Shown one piece after another: positions 25,053 through 32,400 of a stretch of 64,000 bases of DNA (within the stretch, counting starts at the first letter, position 1; each line of letters begins with the position of its first letter). A program made the position numbers and the translations under genes. The notes below the pieces were generated by a model. That model saw only the letters and a program-made list of their open reading frames with translations, was not told the origin of the DNA and ran no database searches. Source of the DNA: Nocardioides marmorisolisilvae (GTDB taxonomy: Bacteria > Actinomycetota > Actinomycetes > Propionibacteriales > Nocardioidaceae); NCBI RefSeq assembly GCF_003725775.1, contig NZ_RJSG01000002.1, positions 1,544,804 through 1,608,803 of the forward strand, given 5' to 3'.

Positions 25053-27113
25053 CTAGGCGTCGATCGTGTCCTGGTCGACCTCGTAGGCACCCGCGACGAT
25101 GAAGTCCTTGCGCGGTGCGACCTCCGACCCCATCAACAACTCGAAGACATCCGAGGCGGCCGCGGCATCGTCGACGGTCAGCTTGCGCAGGGTCCGGTGC
25201 CGCGGGTCCATCGTGGTCTCGGCCAGCTGGTCGGCGTCCATCTCGCCCAGACCCTTGTAGCGCTGCACCGGGTCCTTCCAGCGGATGCCCTTCTTGGTCA
25301 GCTCGGCCAGCTTCCGCTGCAGCTCCGGGTCGGAGTAGGTGTAGACGTACTTCTCCATCCCCTTCTTGGGGTTGGAGAGCTCGATCCGGTGCAGCGGCGG
25401 GACGGCGGTGTAGACCCGCCCCTGGGTGACCAGGTCGGGCATGTACTTGAAGAACAGGGTGGCCAGCAGGCAGCGGATGTGCGCGCCGTCGGAGTCCGCG
25501 TCAGCCATGAAGATGATCCGGCCGTAGCGGGCGGCGTCGATGTCGAAGGTGCGTCCCGAGCCGGCGCCGACGACCTGGATGATCGAGGCGCACTCGGTGT
25601 TCTTGAGGACGTCGGCGACCTGGGCCTTCTGGACGTTCAGGATCTTGCCGCGGATCGGCAGCAGCGCCTGGAACTCCGAGTTCCGGGCCAGCTTCGCGGT
25701 TCCGAGTGCCGAATCACCCTCGACGATGAACAGCTCGGACTTCTCCACGTCGCTGGAGCGGCAGTCGGCGAGCTTGGCCGGCAGGGCGGAGGACTCCAAC
25801 GCGTTCTTGCGACGCTGGGTGTCGCGCTGCTGGCGGGCGACGATCCGGGTCTTGGCCGCTCCGGCGACCTTCTCCATCACGAGCTTGGCCTGGGCCTTCT
25901 CGGCGCGCTTGGTCGAGGTGAGGAACTTCTTCAGCTCCGCCGCGACGACCTTGCGGACGATGCCACGTGCTGCCGGCGTACCGAGGATCTCCTTGGTCTG
26001 ACCCTCGAACTGCGGCTCGGCCAGGCGCACGGTGACGACCGCTGTCATGCCCTCGAGCACGTCGTCCTTGACGACGTCGGCGTCGTTGACCTTGAGCACC
26101 CGTCCGGCGCGCATCGCGTCGTTGAAGGTCTTGGTCAGCGCGGCCTCGAAGCCGGAGACGTGGGTGCCGCCCTTCGGAGTGGCGATCACGTTCACGTAGG
26201 AACGCATCTCGCTCTCGTACCCGACGCTCCAGCGCACGGCGACGTCGACGGTCAGCTCGCGCTCGACGTCCTGGGGGGTCATGTGGCCCTTGTCGTCGAG
26301 CAGCGGCACGGTCTCGGTGAAGGTCTCCGCGCCCTGGAGGCGGAGGACGTCGGTGACCGGCTCGCCCTCGGAGAGGAACTCGGCGAACTCCGAGATGCCA
26401 CCGGCGTGCTTGAAGCTCTCCACCACCGGGACGTCGCCGCGGTCGTCACGGATGACCAGCTCGAGGCCGGGCACGATGAACGAGGTCTGCCGGGCGCGCC
26501 CGATCAGCCCGTCCAGCTCGAACTTGGCGTCCTTGGTGAAGATCTGCCGGTCCGGCCAGAACCGGATCCGGGTGCCGGTCTTGCCCTTGGCCACCCGGGC
26601 GCCCTTGCGGGACAGCCCCGAGGAGGCCTTGAAGTCCACCGTCGGGCCGTCGCCCTTGAAGACGCCCGGTACGCCGCGCTGGAAGCTCATTCCCTGCACC
26701 GACGGCGAGCGCTCGACGTCGATGTCCATCCGGGCCGAGAGCGCGTTGACCACCGAGAGGCCGACGCCGTGCAGACCGCCGGTGGCCACGTAGGAACCGC
26801 CGCCGAACTTGCCGCCGGCGTGCAGCTTGGTGGCCACCACCTCGACGCCGGGGAGCCCGGTCTTGGGCTCCTTGTCGGTCGGGATGCCGCGACCGTTGTC
26901 GTGGACCTCGACGGAACCGTCCGGGTGCAGGATCACCTCGACCTTGGTGGCCGCGCCCGCGAGGGCCTCGTCCACGCCGTTGTCGATGATCTCCCAGAGG
27001 CAGTGCATCAGGCCCCGGGTGTCGGTCGAGCCGATGTACATGCCGGGCCGCTTGCGCACCGCCTCGAGGCCTTCGAGGACCAGGAGGTGCTGCGCGTTGT
27101 ACGTGTTGTCGAT
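25053..27113 (-). CDS. parE: DNA topoisomerase IV subunit B; apparent ATC start
   Basis: The ATPase subunit partnering ParC, about 686 residues. The GHKL ATPase motifs are intact: EIIDNGVDEALAG, DNGRGIPTD and GLHGVGLSVVNALS. The TOPRIM domain has FIVEGDSALG and ADADSDGAHIR, followed by the C-terminal QRYKGLGEMDADQL. The conserved N-terminus IDNTYNAQHLLVLEGLEAVRKRPGMYIG begins on ATC at 27113, with GAGGAAAG 4 nt before it. The nearest in-frame GTG, 40 codons upstream, gives a low-complexity extension over the promoter region. I therefore call the ATC start, or a base change at ATG. Confidence 0.87.
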   Translation of the reverse strand: MDNTYNAQHLLVLEGLEAVRKRPGMYIGSTDTRGLMHCLWEIIDNGVDEALAGAATKVEVILHPDGSVEVHDNGRGIPTDKEPKTGLPGVEVVATKLHAGGKFGGGSYVATGGLHGVGLSVVNALSARMDIDVERSPSVQGMSFQRGVPGVFKGDGPTVDFKASSGLSRKGARVAKGKTGTRIRFWPDRQIFTKDAKFELDGLIGRARQTSFIVPGLELVIRDDRGDVPVVESFKHAGGISEFAEFLSEGEPVTDVLRLQGAETFTETVPLLDDKGHMTPQDVERELTVDVAVRWSVGYESEMRSYVNVIATPKGGTHVSGFEAALTKTFNDAMRAGRVLKVNDADVVKDDVLEGMTAVVTVRLAEPQFEGQTKEILGTPAARGIVRKVVAAELKKFLTSTKRAEKAQAKLVMEKVAGAAKTRIVARQQRDTQRRKNALESSALPAKLADCRSSDVEKSELFIVEGDSALGTAKLARNSEFQALLPIRGKILNVQKAQVADVLKNTECASIIQVVGAGSGRTFDIDAARYGRIIFMADADSDGAHIRCLLATLFFKYMPDLVTQGRVYTAVPPLHRIELSNPKKGMEKYVYTYSDPELQRKLAELTKKGIRWKDPVQRYKGLGEMDADQLAETTMDPRHRTLRKLTVDDAAAASDVFELLMGSEVAPRKDFIVAGAYEVDQDTIDA

Positions 27114-27393
27114 CGGACTTTCCTCAATCTGGGCAGGGCCGGGTGCGGTACCGAAAAATCTACTAGGTATCGATCTGACAAATTCCCCGCAACACGGCGG
27201 CCTAGATGCCGATGATGAGGACGTGGGGTGAGTCACACTCAATCCACCCACTCGTCTCAGGCGCTGAAAATGGGTCGGGCGGGAAGCAAATGGCGTGATT
27301 CGATGTTGAGCCCGGTAACAGTCCGGGGCGGGGGAACTTCTCCCTCGACTCCCGAGTTGGAACCAGGGAACTGCCGAAGAGAGAGAGGCGAAC
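27114..27393. promoter_or_regulatory. Divergent promoter region of parE and DUF7455
   Basis: A 280-bp gap with the highest AT content locally. On the minus strand TTGCGG and TACCTA (17-bp spacing) near 27160-27190 are a possible parE promoter. On the plus strand AGAGAGAGG precedes the DUF7455 GTG. No strong palindrome is seen. Confidence 0.4.
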
Positions 27394-27627
27394 GTGAACA
27401 CTGCGACTGCCCCTAGTGAGACCCCGCTGACCGCGGTGGACCGTTGCGACCGTTGTGGCGCCCAGGCTTACCTGCGCGTATCGCTCAAGTCCGGCGGCGA
27501 GCTCCTCTTCTGCGCCCACCACGCCCGCGAGCACGGCGACAAGCTCCGTGAGATCGCGGCCTACGTGCACGACGAGACCGAGAAGCTGGCCGACACTCCG
27601 ACCATCGCCACGGACGACGAGCACTGA
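27394..27627 (+). CDS. DUF7455 family small zinc-ribbon-like protein
   Basis: A 77-residue acidic protein conserved beside parE and the principal sigma factor in actinobacteria. The sequence VDRCDRCGAQAYLRV then LLFCAHHAREH supplies a CxxC and a CxxH pair consistent with a single zinc site. GTG start at 27394 with AGAGAGAGG upstream. Function unknown. It ends at a strong terminator. Confidence 0.88.
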   Translation: MNTATAPSETPLTAVDRCDRCGAQAYLRVSLKSGGELLFCAHHAREHGDKLREIAAYVHDETEKLADTPTIATDDEH

Positions 27628-27650
27628 CCACTCGCTGACGTCAGCACGGT

Positions 27651-27682
27651 GCCCCGGTCTGCGACCGGGGCATCTGCCTTTT
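27651..27682 (+). terminator. Intrinsic terminator after the DUF7455 gene
   Basis: Perfect 9-bp stem GCCCCGGTC (27651-27659) and GACCGGGGC (27663-27671) with a 3-nt loop, then ATCTGCCTTTT. Confidence 0.85.
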
Positions 27683-27699
27683 CGTAGGAGACTCCTCCC

Positions 27700-28176
27700 A
27701 TGCTCCTCCTGGACCTGCTGATCGCTCTGGCCATCGCGGTCGGCCTGGTCGGCGTGCTGATCCCGATGCTGCCCGGGAGCGCGCTCGTGCTGGCCGCTGT
27801 CCTCGTCTGGGCCGCGGTCGTCGGCGAGAGCGGCGGCTGGCTGGTCGCCGCGATCGCGACCGCGTTGCTGGCGGTCGGCGTGGTGGTGAAGTACCTGGTG
27901 CCCGGACGGCGGCTGCAGCGCAGCGGGATCCCGAACCGGACCCTGCTGATCGGCGGGGTGCTCGGCATCGTCGGCTTCTTCGTGGTTCCGGTCGTCGGGC
28001 TGCCGCTCGGTTTCGTGCTCGGCATCTACCTGGCTGAGCTCGAGCGGACCGGCCGCGACCGGGCTTGGCCGGCCACCGTGGAGGCACTCAAGGCGGTCGG
28101 GCTGGGCATGCTCATCGAGCTCACCTTCGCGTCGCTGGCCGCCGTGACCTGGCTGATCGGCGCCATCGCGATATGA
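27700..28176 (+). CDS. DUF456 domain membrane protein
   Basis: A 158-residue protein with four or five hydrophobic segments, matching DUF456 in length and in LLLDLLIALAIAVGLVGVLIPMLPGS, which holds the conserved GLxGxxxPxLPG-type motif. GTAGGAG precedes the ATG at 27700. The EamA transporter start overlaps its stop (ATGA at 28173). Function unknown. Confidence 0.87.
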   Translation: MLLLDLLIALAIAVGLVGVLIPMLPGSALVLAAVLVWAAVVGESGGWLVAAIATALLAVGVVVKYLVPGRRLQRSGIPNRTLLIGGVLGIVGFFVVPVVGLPLGFVLGIYLAELERTGRDRAWPATVEALKAVGLGMLIELTFASLAAVTWLIGAIAI

Positions 28177-29003
28177 CGGTGGCGCTGGCGTTGGTCGCCG
28201 CCTTCTTCTACGGCCTCTCCGACTTCCTCGGCGGGGTCTTCTCCCGGCGTACGTCGGTCTGGCCGGTCGGCCTGCTGGCCTGCGTCGGGGCGACCTTCGG
28301 CTCGGTCGTGATCGCCACCTTCACCTCCGGTGACCCCACCGGCCACGACTTCGCGTGGGCGCTGCTCGCAGGCGTCGGCAGCGGCTCGGGCACCGCGTTT
28401 CTGTACCGGGGCCTGGCCTCAGGCCGGATGGGAGTGGTCGCCCCGGTCTCAGCGGTCGGCGCCGTGGTGGTGCCGCTGGTCGCCGGGGTCGCGACGGGCG
28501 AACGCCCGCCTATCGCCAGCTGGATCGGCATTGCGCTCGCCCTGCCGGGCATCTGGCTCGTGTCCCGTGAGGACGATGCGGCGCCGTCCGGGTCCAGCGG
28601 CCTGCTCGACGGCATCTTCGCCGGGCTCGGCTTCGGACTCCTGTTCGCCGCGCTCGGGCAGGTTCCGACCGAGGAAGCCGGCTACTGGCCGCTCGTCGCT
28701 ACGAACACGGTGTCCGTGCTCTCGCTGGTCGTCGTCGCTCTGGCCGTCGGCGGCAGCCTGGTCCCCCGGAACCGCGTCGACCTCGGTGGCCTGCTCGCCG
28801 GCGGACTGGCCAGCCTCGCGGTTCTGTTCTTCGCCCTGGCCAACAGTCACGGCCTGCTGAGCATCGCGGCGGTGATCACCTCGCTCTACCCGGCCTTCAC
28901 CGTGATCTTCGCGGTCGGCCTGCTCCGCGAGCACGTGCACCGGGCGCAGGCGGTCGGCCTGGCGTTCTGCGCTGCATCCGTCGTGCTGGTGTCGTTGCCC
29001 TGA
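28173..29003 (+). CDS. EamA/DMT family transporter
   Basis: A 276-residue permease of the drug/metabolite transporter superfamily. It has ten predicted membrane helices in two EamA repeats, with the second repeat ending in LYPAFTVIFAVGLLREHVHRAQAVG, a typical EamA sequence. The substrate is unknown. Starts on ATGA overlapping DUF456, so the pair is co-translated. Confidence 0.86.
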   Translation: MTVALALVAAFFYGLSDFLGGVFSRRTSVWPVGLLACVGATFGSVVIATFTSGDPTGHDFAWALLAGVGSGSGTAFLYRGLASGRMGVVAPVSAVGAVVVPLVAGVATGERPPIASWIGIALALPGIWLVSREDDAAPSGSSGLLDGIFAGLGFGLLFAALGQVPTEEAGYWPLVATNTVSVLSLVVVALAVGGSLVPRNRVDLGGLLAGGLASLAVLFFALANSHGLLSIAAVITSLYPAFTVIFAVGLLREHVHRAQAVGLAFCAASVVLVSLP

Positions 29004-29060
29004 CTCGATCCCCAGAAACTGGACAGGTGTCCAACACGTGGTCCGGACTCCTGCCCAAGA

Positions 29061-29080
29061 ACTGAAACGCGTTCTAGTAT
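29061..29080 (+). promoter_or_regulatory. KstR-type box overlapping a leaderless promoter
   Basis: TGAAACGCGTTCTA (29063-29076) fits the mycobacterial KstR consensus TnnAACnnGTTnnA exactly and lies inside an 18-bp imperfect palindrome (29061-29078). TAGTAT (29075-29080) is a good -10. It would place the transcription start on the ATG at 29087, so the message is probably leaderless. Binding protein inferred, not in this window. Confidence 0.6.
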
Positions 29081-29086
29081 CGGCGC

Positions 29087-29872
29087 ATGAGCCTCCTCAT
29101 CCACGACGAGAACCGGGTCCGCACCCTGACCCTGGACCGGCCCGACGCGCTGAACGCCTTCAACGAGGCCCTGTACGACGCGACCGCGGAGGCTCTCCTC
29201 GACGCTGCCGCGGACCCCACCGTCGCGGTGGTGCTGCTCACCGGCAACGGACGCGCGTTCAGCGCCGGAACCGACCTGCTCGAGATGCACCAGCTCGCCA
29301 CCAACCCGGACTTCGCGCGCGGCAAGCACGGGTTCCTCGGCCTGATCGACGCCCTGGTGGCGTTCCCCAAGCCGCTGGTCTGCGCGGTCAACGGGCTCGG
29401 CCTGGGCATCGGCGCCACCATCCTCGGGTTCGCCGACCTCGCCTTCATGTCGACCACGGCGAAGCTCAAGTGCCCGTTCACCAGCCTCGGCGTGGCTCCC
29501 GAGGCGGCGTCGAGCTATCTGTTCCCGCAGCTGCTCGGCCGCCAGAACGCCGCCTGGATGCTCCTCTCCGCCGAGTGGGTCGGTGCGGCCGAGGCACACG
29601 AGATGGGCCTGGTCTGGAAGGTCTGCGAGCCCGACGACCTCCTGCCCACCGCACGGAAGCACGCCGAGCTCCTCGCTGCCCGCCCGATCTCCAGCCTGAT
29701 CGCCGTCAAGCGGACGATGGTCGAGCCGGTGCGGGCCGAGATCGCGGCTGCGCGCGAGCGTGAGAACGCTGCGTTCGCCGAGCTGATGGGCGGACCGGCC
29801 AACCTCGAGGCCCTGACCGCGTTCGCCGAGGGCCGCGAACCCGACTTCACCAACCTGCCCGAGGGTTGGTGA
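29087..29872 (+). CDS. Enoyl-CoA hydratase/isomerase (crotonase family)
   Basis: A 261-residue crotonase acting on CoA thioesters. The oxyanion-hole segments RAFSAGTDLLEM (near 60-71) and VNGLGLGIGAT are intact; the position of a catalytic Glu is unclear, so isomerase or hydratase cannot be separated. The KstR-like box over its promoter and the adjacent FadD19-like ligase parallel the echA19/fadD19 pair of mycobacterial sterol side-chain degradation, which is inference. The ligase start overlaps its stop. Confidence 0.87.
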   Translation: MSLLIHDENRVRTLTLDRPDALNAFNEALYDATAEALLDAAADPTVAVVLLTGNGRAFSAGTDLLEMHQLATNPDFARGKHGFLGLIDALVAFPKPLVCAVNGLGLGIGATILGFADLAFMSTTAKLKCPFTSLGVAPEAASSYLFPQLLGRQNAAWMLLSAEWVGAAEAHEMGLVWKVCEPDDLLPTARKHAELLAARPISSLIAVKRTMVEPVRAEIAAARERENAAFAELMGGPANLEALTAFAEGREPDFTNLPEGW

Positions 29873-31515
29873 ACGACGTGGTGGAGTTCAACCTCTCTCG
29901 GGTCTTCGCCACCGTCGCCGCCGCGGTCCCGGACCAGGAGGCGCTGATCTGGCGCGACCGCCGGCTCACCTACGGCCAGATGGACGCCCGCATCGACGGG
30001 GTCGCGCACCACCTCGCCGGCCTCGGCCTGGGTCGCACCACCGCACGCAGCGGGCTCGCGGGCCACGAGATCGGCCAGGACACCGTCGGCCTGTACCTGC
30101 GCAACGGCAACGAGTACCCCGAGGCCATGATCGCGGCGTACCGGGCCAGGGCCGCCTCGTTCAACATCAACTACATGTACGTCGAGGAGGAGCTCGTCTA
30201 CCTCCTCAACGACGCCGGCGCGAAGGCCGTGTTCTTCCACGCCGAGTTCGCCCCGAGGATGGCCGCGATCCTCGACCAGGTGCCGACCCTGACCCATCTG
30301 ATCCAGGTCGCCGACGACTCCGGCAACGAGCTGCTGCCCGGCGCCGTGGACTACGAGACGATCGTCGGCACTCCCCCGGTCCCGCTGCCCGAGGCCCTCG
30401 GCGAGGACGCGTTCCTGCTCTACACCGGTGGGACGACCGGGATGCCCAAGGGCGTCATCTGGCGCCAGCACGACGTGTACGTCGCCGCCATGGGCGGCCG
30501 TCCGTTCGGCTCGCCGGACCCGTTCACCTCCTACGAGGAGATCGCGGAGGCCGCGCGCAATGCGAACGGGGGCATCCGACTGCTGATGACGGCCCCGTTC
30601 ATGCACGGCGCTGCGCAATGGTCGACCTTCCACATGTTCACCGGCGGCGGCAAGGTCGTTCTCCCGGACAACATCAGGAGCATGGACGCCGCCGACTGGC
30701 TGCGCACCACCGAGCGCGAGGGCGTGATGAGCATCCCGGTCGTCGGCGATGCGATGGCGCGGCCGCTGATCGACGAGATCGAGCGCGGCGACTACGACCT
30801 GTCCGGCCTGGCGGCGATCAACAACGGCGGCGCCCCGATCACCCCCGGCGTCCGGCACCGCATCCACGAGGCGCTGCCGAACATCCTGATCCTGGACGCC
30901 GTCGGCTCCTCCGAGACCGGCATCCAGATGAACCACTACTCGATGGCCGGCGCGGAGGCCGAGACGGCGGTGTTCAACCCCGAGCCCGACACCGGGGTCG
31001 TCGACGACGACCGCACCCGCTTGCTCGAGCCGGGCGAGGGCGGCGGTTGGCTCGCCCGCCGAGGCCTGGTGCCGCTGGGTTACCTCGGCGATGCCGCCAA
31101 GACCGCTGCCACCTTCCCGGTCATCGACGGGGTCCGCTACTCGGTCCCGGGCGACCGCGCCGAGCTGCTCGAGGACGGTCGGATCCGGCTCCTGGGGCGT
31201 GACGCGGTGACGATCAACTCCGGCGGGGAGAAGATCTTCGCCGAGGAGGTGGAGCGCGCGATCGCGGCGCACCCGGACATCGCCGACGTCGTCGTGGCCG
31301 GCCGCCCCTCCGAGCGCTGGGGCAGCGAGGTCATCGCGATCGTCGCTGTGCGCGCCGGGGCCGACCCGAGCGACGAGGAGCTGCTGGACGAGGCTGCCAA
31401 GCACGTGGCCCGGTACAAGCTGCCCAAGGCGATCGTGCGGCGGACCGAGATCAAGCGGTCGCCGAGCGGCAAGGCCGACTATCGATGGGCAAAGGACCAA
31501 GCCCAAGGCACCTGA
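29869..31515 (+). CDS. Acyl-CoA synthetase, FadD19-like
   Basis: An ANL-superfamily acyl-AMP/CoA ligase of 548 residues. The P-loop YTGGTTGMPKG is at about 185-195, the second motif DAVGSSETG near 345, and the hinge and lysine motif KRSPSGKADYRW at the C-terminus. The length and the C-terminal sequence agree closely with FadD19, which activates C24 sterol side-chain acids. GTG at 29869 overlaps the crotonase stop (GTGA). Its last codons lie within the first copy of the 43-bp tandem repeat described next. Confidence 0.87.
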   Translation: MNDVVEFNLSRVFATVAAAVPDQEALIWRDRRLTYGQMDARIDGVAHHLAGLGLGRTTARSGLAGHEIGQDTVGLYLRNGNEYPEAMIAAYRARAASFNINYMYVEEELVYLLNDAGAKAVFFHAEFAPRMAAILDQVPTLTHLIQVADDSGNELLPGAVDYETIVGTPPVPLPEALGEDAFLLYTGGTTGMPKGVIWRQHDVYVAAMGGRPFGSPDPFTSYEEIAEAARNANGGIRLLMTAPFMHGAAQWSTFHMFTGGGKVVLPDNIRSMDAADWLRTTEREGVMSIPVVGDAMARPLIDEIERGDYDLSGLAAINNGGAPITPGVRHRIHEALPNILILDAVGSSETGIQMNHYSMAGAEAETAVFNPEPDTGVVDDDRTRLLEPGEGGGWLARRGLVPLGYLGDAAKTAATFPVIDGVRYSVPGDRAELLEDGRIRLLGRDAVTINSGGEKIFAEEVERAIAAHPDIADVVVAGRPSERWGSEVIAIVAVRAGADPSDEELLDEAAKHVARYKLPKAIVRRTEIKRSPSGKADYRWAKDQAQGT

Positions 31516-31600
31516 GGTGCCGGGGGTGGGGGCAAAGGACCAAGCCCAGGGCACCTGAGGTGCCGGGGGTGGGGGCCAAAGACCAAGCCCAGGGCTGACC
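31487..31600 (+). repeat. About 2.6 copies of a 43-bp tandem repeat, first copy inside the FadD19-like 3' end
   Basis: Units start at 31487, 31530 and 31573 (period 43-44 bp); the third is partial and diverged. Copy 1 encodes the ligase tail KDQAQGT and the stop. Each unit contains the reverse of GGTCCTTTGCC or a close variant, which resembles the two boxes that follow. Confidence 0.8.
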
Positions 31601-31601
31601 A

Positions 31602-31635
31602 GGGACCTTTGGCCGCCAGGACGGGGCCTTTGGCC
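31602..31635 (+). promoter_or_regulatory. Two DosR/DevR-like boxes in phase
   Basis: GGGACCTTTGGCC (31602-31614) and GGGGCCTTTGGCC (31623-31635) start 21 bp apart, two helical turns, directly upstream of a promoter-like TAGTCT. The shape resembles tandem boxes of DosR/DevR-type hypoxia regulators of actinobacteria (GGGAC-centred half-sites). The regulator identity is inference. Confidence 0.45.
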
Positions 31636-31660
31636 TAGTGACCCCGCATAACGCCGCTAC

Positions 31661-31666
31661 TAGTCT
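31661..31666 (+). promoter_or_regulatory. -10 box of the candidate small RNA
   Basis: TAGTCT, with AGTGAC about 18 bp upstream as a weak -35. It predicts a start at about 31672. Confidence 0.4.
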
Positions 31667-31671
31667 GGGCA

Positions 31672-31762
31672 CAGGGAGGAACCGAGCCGCCGCGTCCCCT
31701 TACGCGAAGCTCGCCCAGCGCCCCGCACCGCCTGTACGCCAGGCTGCGGGGCGCTTCCCTTT
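31672..31762 (+). ncRNA. Candidate small RNA with C-rich hairpin loop (6C-like?)
   Basis: About 90 nt between a promoter-like TAGTCT and a strong terminator. Hairpin 1: CGAGC (31683-31687) pairs with GCTCG (31709-31713), and an inner CGCGT/ACGCG stem closes a CCCCTT loop. Hairpin 2, the terminator: AGCGCCCCGCA (31717-31727) with TGCGGGGCGCT (31745-31755), inner GCCTG/CAGGC, then TTCCCTTT. The GGGAGGAA leader and C-rich loop recall the actinobacterial 6C RNA family, but hairpin 2 does not show a second C-rich loop, so I cannot confirm the family. Confidence 0.5.
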
Positions 31763-31991
31763 CCCAGGCCGACGCTAACGCCGAAGGTGGCCGAGCCCAC
31801 ACCCGATCGGCCCCGATTGAGGATGATTCAGCCCGTTTGGGTCGATAAGGTCGAAGCGGCGCGACTCCCCCCAGCGCGCCACTGCGTACCGCCTCGTCCG
31901 TGCCCTGTAACCCCCGATCAGGACATGTCGACGAGGCGGTGCCTGTATCCAGACAGGAACCGCAGGAACTCCGGCGTACGCGCCGGGTGCG

Positions 31992-32078
31992 TCAGCGCGG
32001 TGAGCGTGGCTCCGAGAGCGTGCGGTGCAGCTGGGTGAACCCGAGAATGATGAGCACGATGCCGATGGTGAGGCCCAT
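31992..32078 (-). CDS. Possible 28-residue membrane peptide
   Basis: ATG at 32078 with AAGGAG at a suitable spacing opens a 28-codon frame reading MGLTIGIVLIILGFTQ and so on: one hydrophobic helix and a short basic tail. It resembles the start of short actinobacterial membrane proteins (DUF6131-like), possibly truncated. It lies in an otherwise gene-free stretch. Confidence 0.35.
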   Translation of the reverse strand: MGLTIGIVLIILGFTQLHRTLSEPRSPR

Positions 32079-32342
32079 GTCGGTTCTCCTTGGTCGCAGG
32101 AATCGCTTCCTGGCTACCCAGAGTAGGAACCCGGGTAACAGATACCGGGGAGGCGCGACCTGTCCAGACCAGAATTTGTACATCAGATGACTTCGTCGCC
32201 AATTGGCTCACAGATTCACTACCGTCACACCTGTGGTGCAACCGGTCCACCGTTCCCGCCTTCTCAACGGTTTTCGGGGATCACACTGACGCCGCCGGGT
32301 CCTGGACCCGTCGACGACTTTGGGGGGCGCACGACATCCGAT
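32079..32342. other. Gene-free stretch
   Basis: No coding frame is convincing. The stretch ends in a plus-strand terminator (32343-32384) that no known gene needs, so an unrecognised RNA is possible. Confidence 0.4.
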
Positions 32343-32384
32343 CGCCCGGCCTGCTGAGAAGCAGCCCGGGCGGTCTGCTTTTCC
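32343..32384 (+). terminator. Plus-strand intrinsic terminator without an assigned transcript
   Basis: CGCCCGG (32343-32349) and CCGGGCG (32366-32372) with an inner CTGCT/AGCAG stem and GAGA loop, then GTCTGCTTTTCC. The T-tract is on the plus strand. The stem could also slow the convergent MFS transcript. Confidence 0.65.
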
Positions 32385-32400
32385 GGCCGGACCCAGGCGC

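Noticed and set aside
31672-31762. Firm call as 6C RNA
   Set aside because: Only one C-rich loop is evident; family cannot be decided without a covariance search.
31787-32250. Several overlapping frames of 80-110 codons downstream of the small RNA
   Set aside because: Composition is not gene-like and none has a good ribosome site except the 28-codon one listed.
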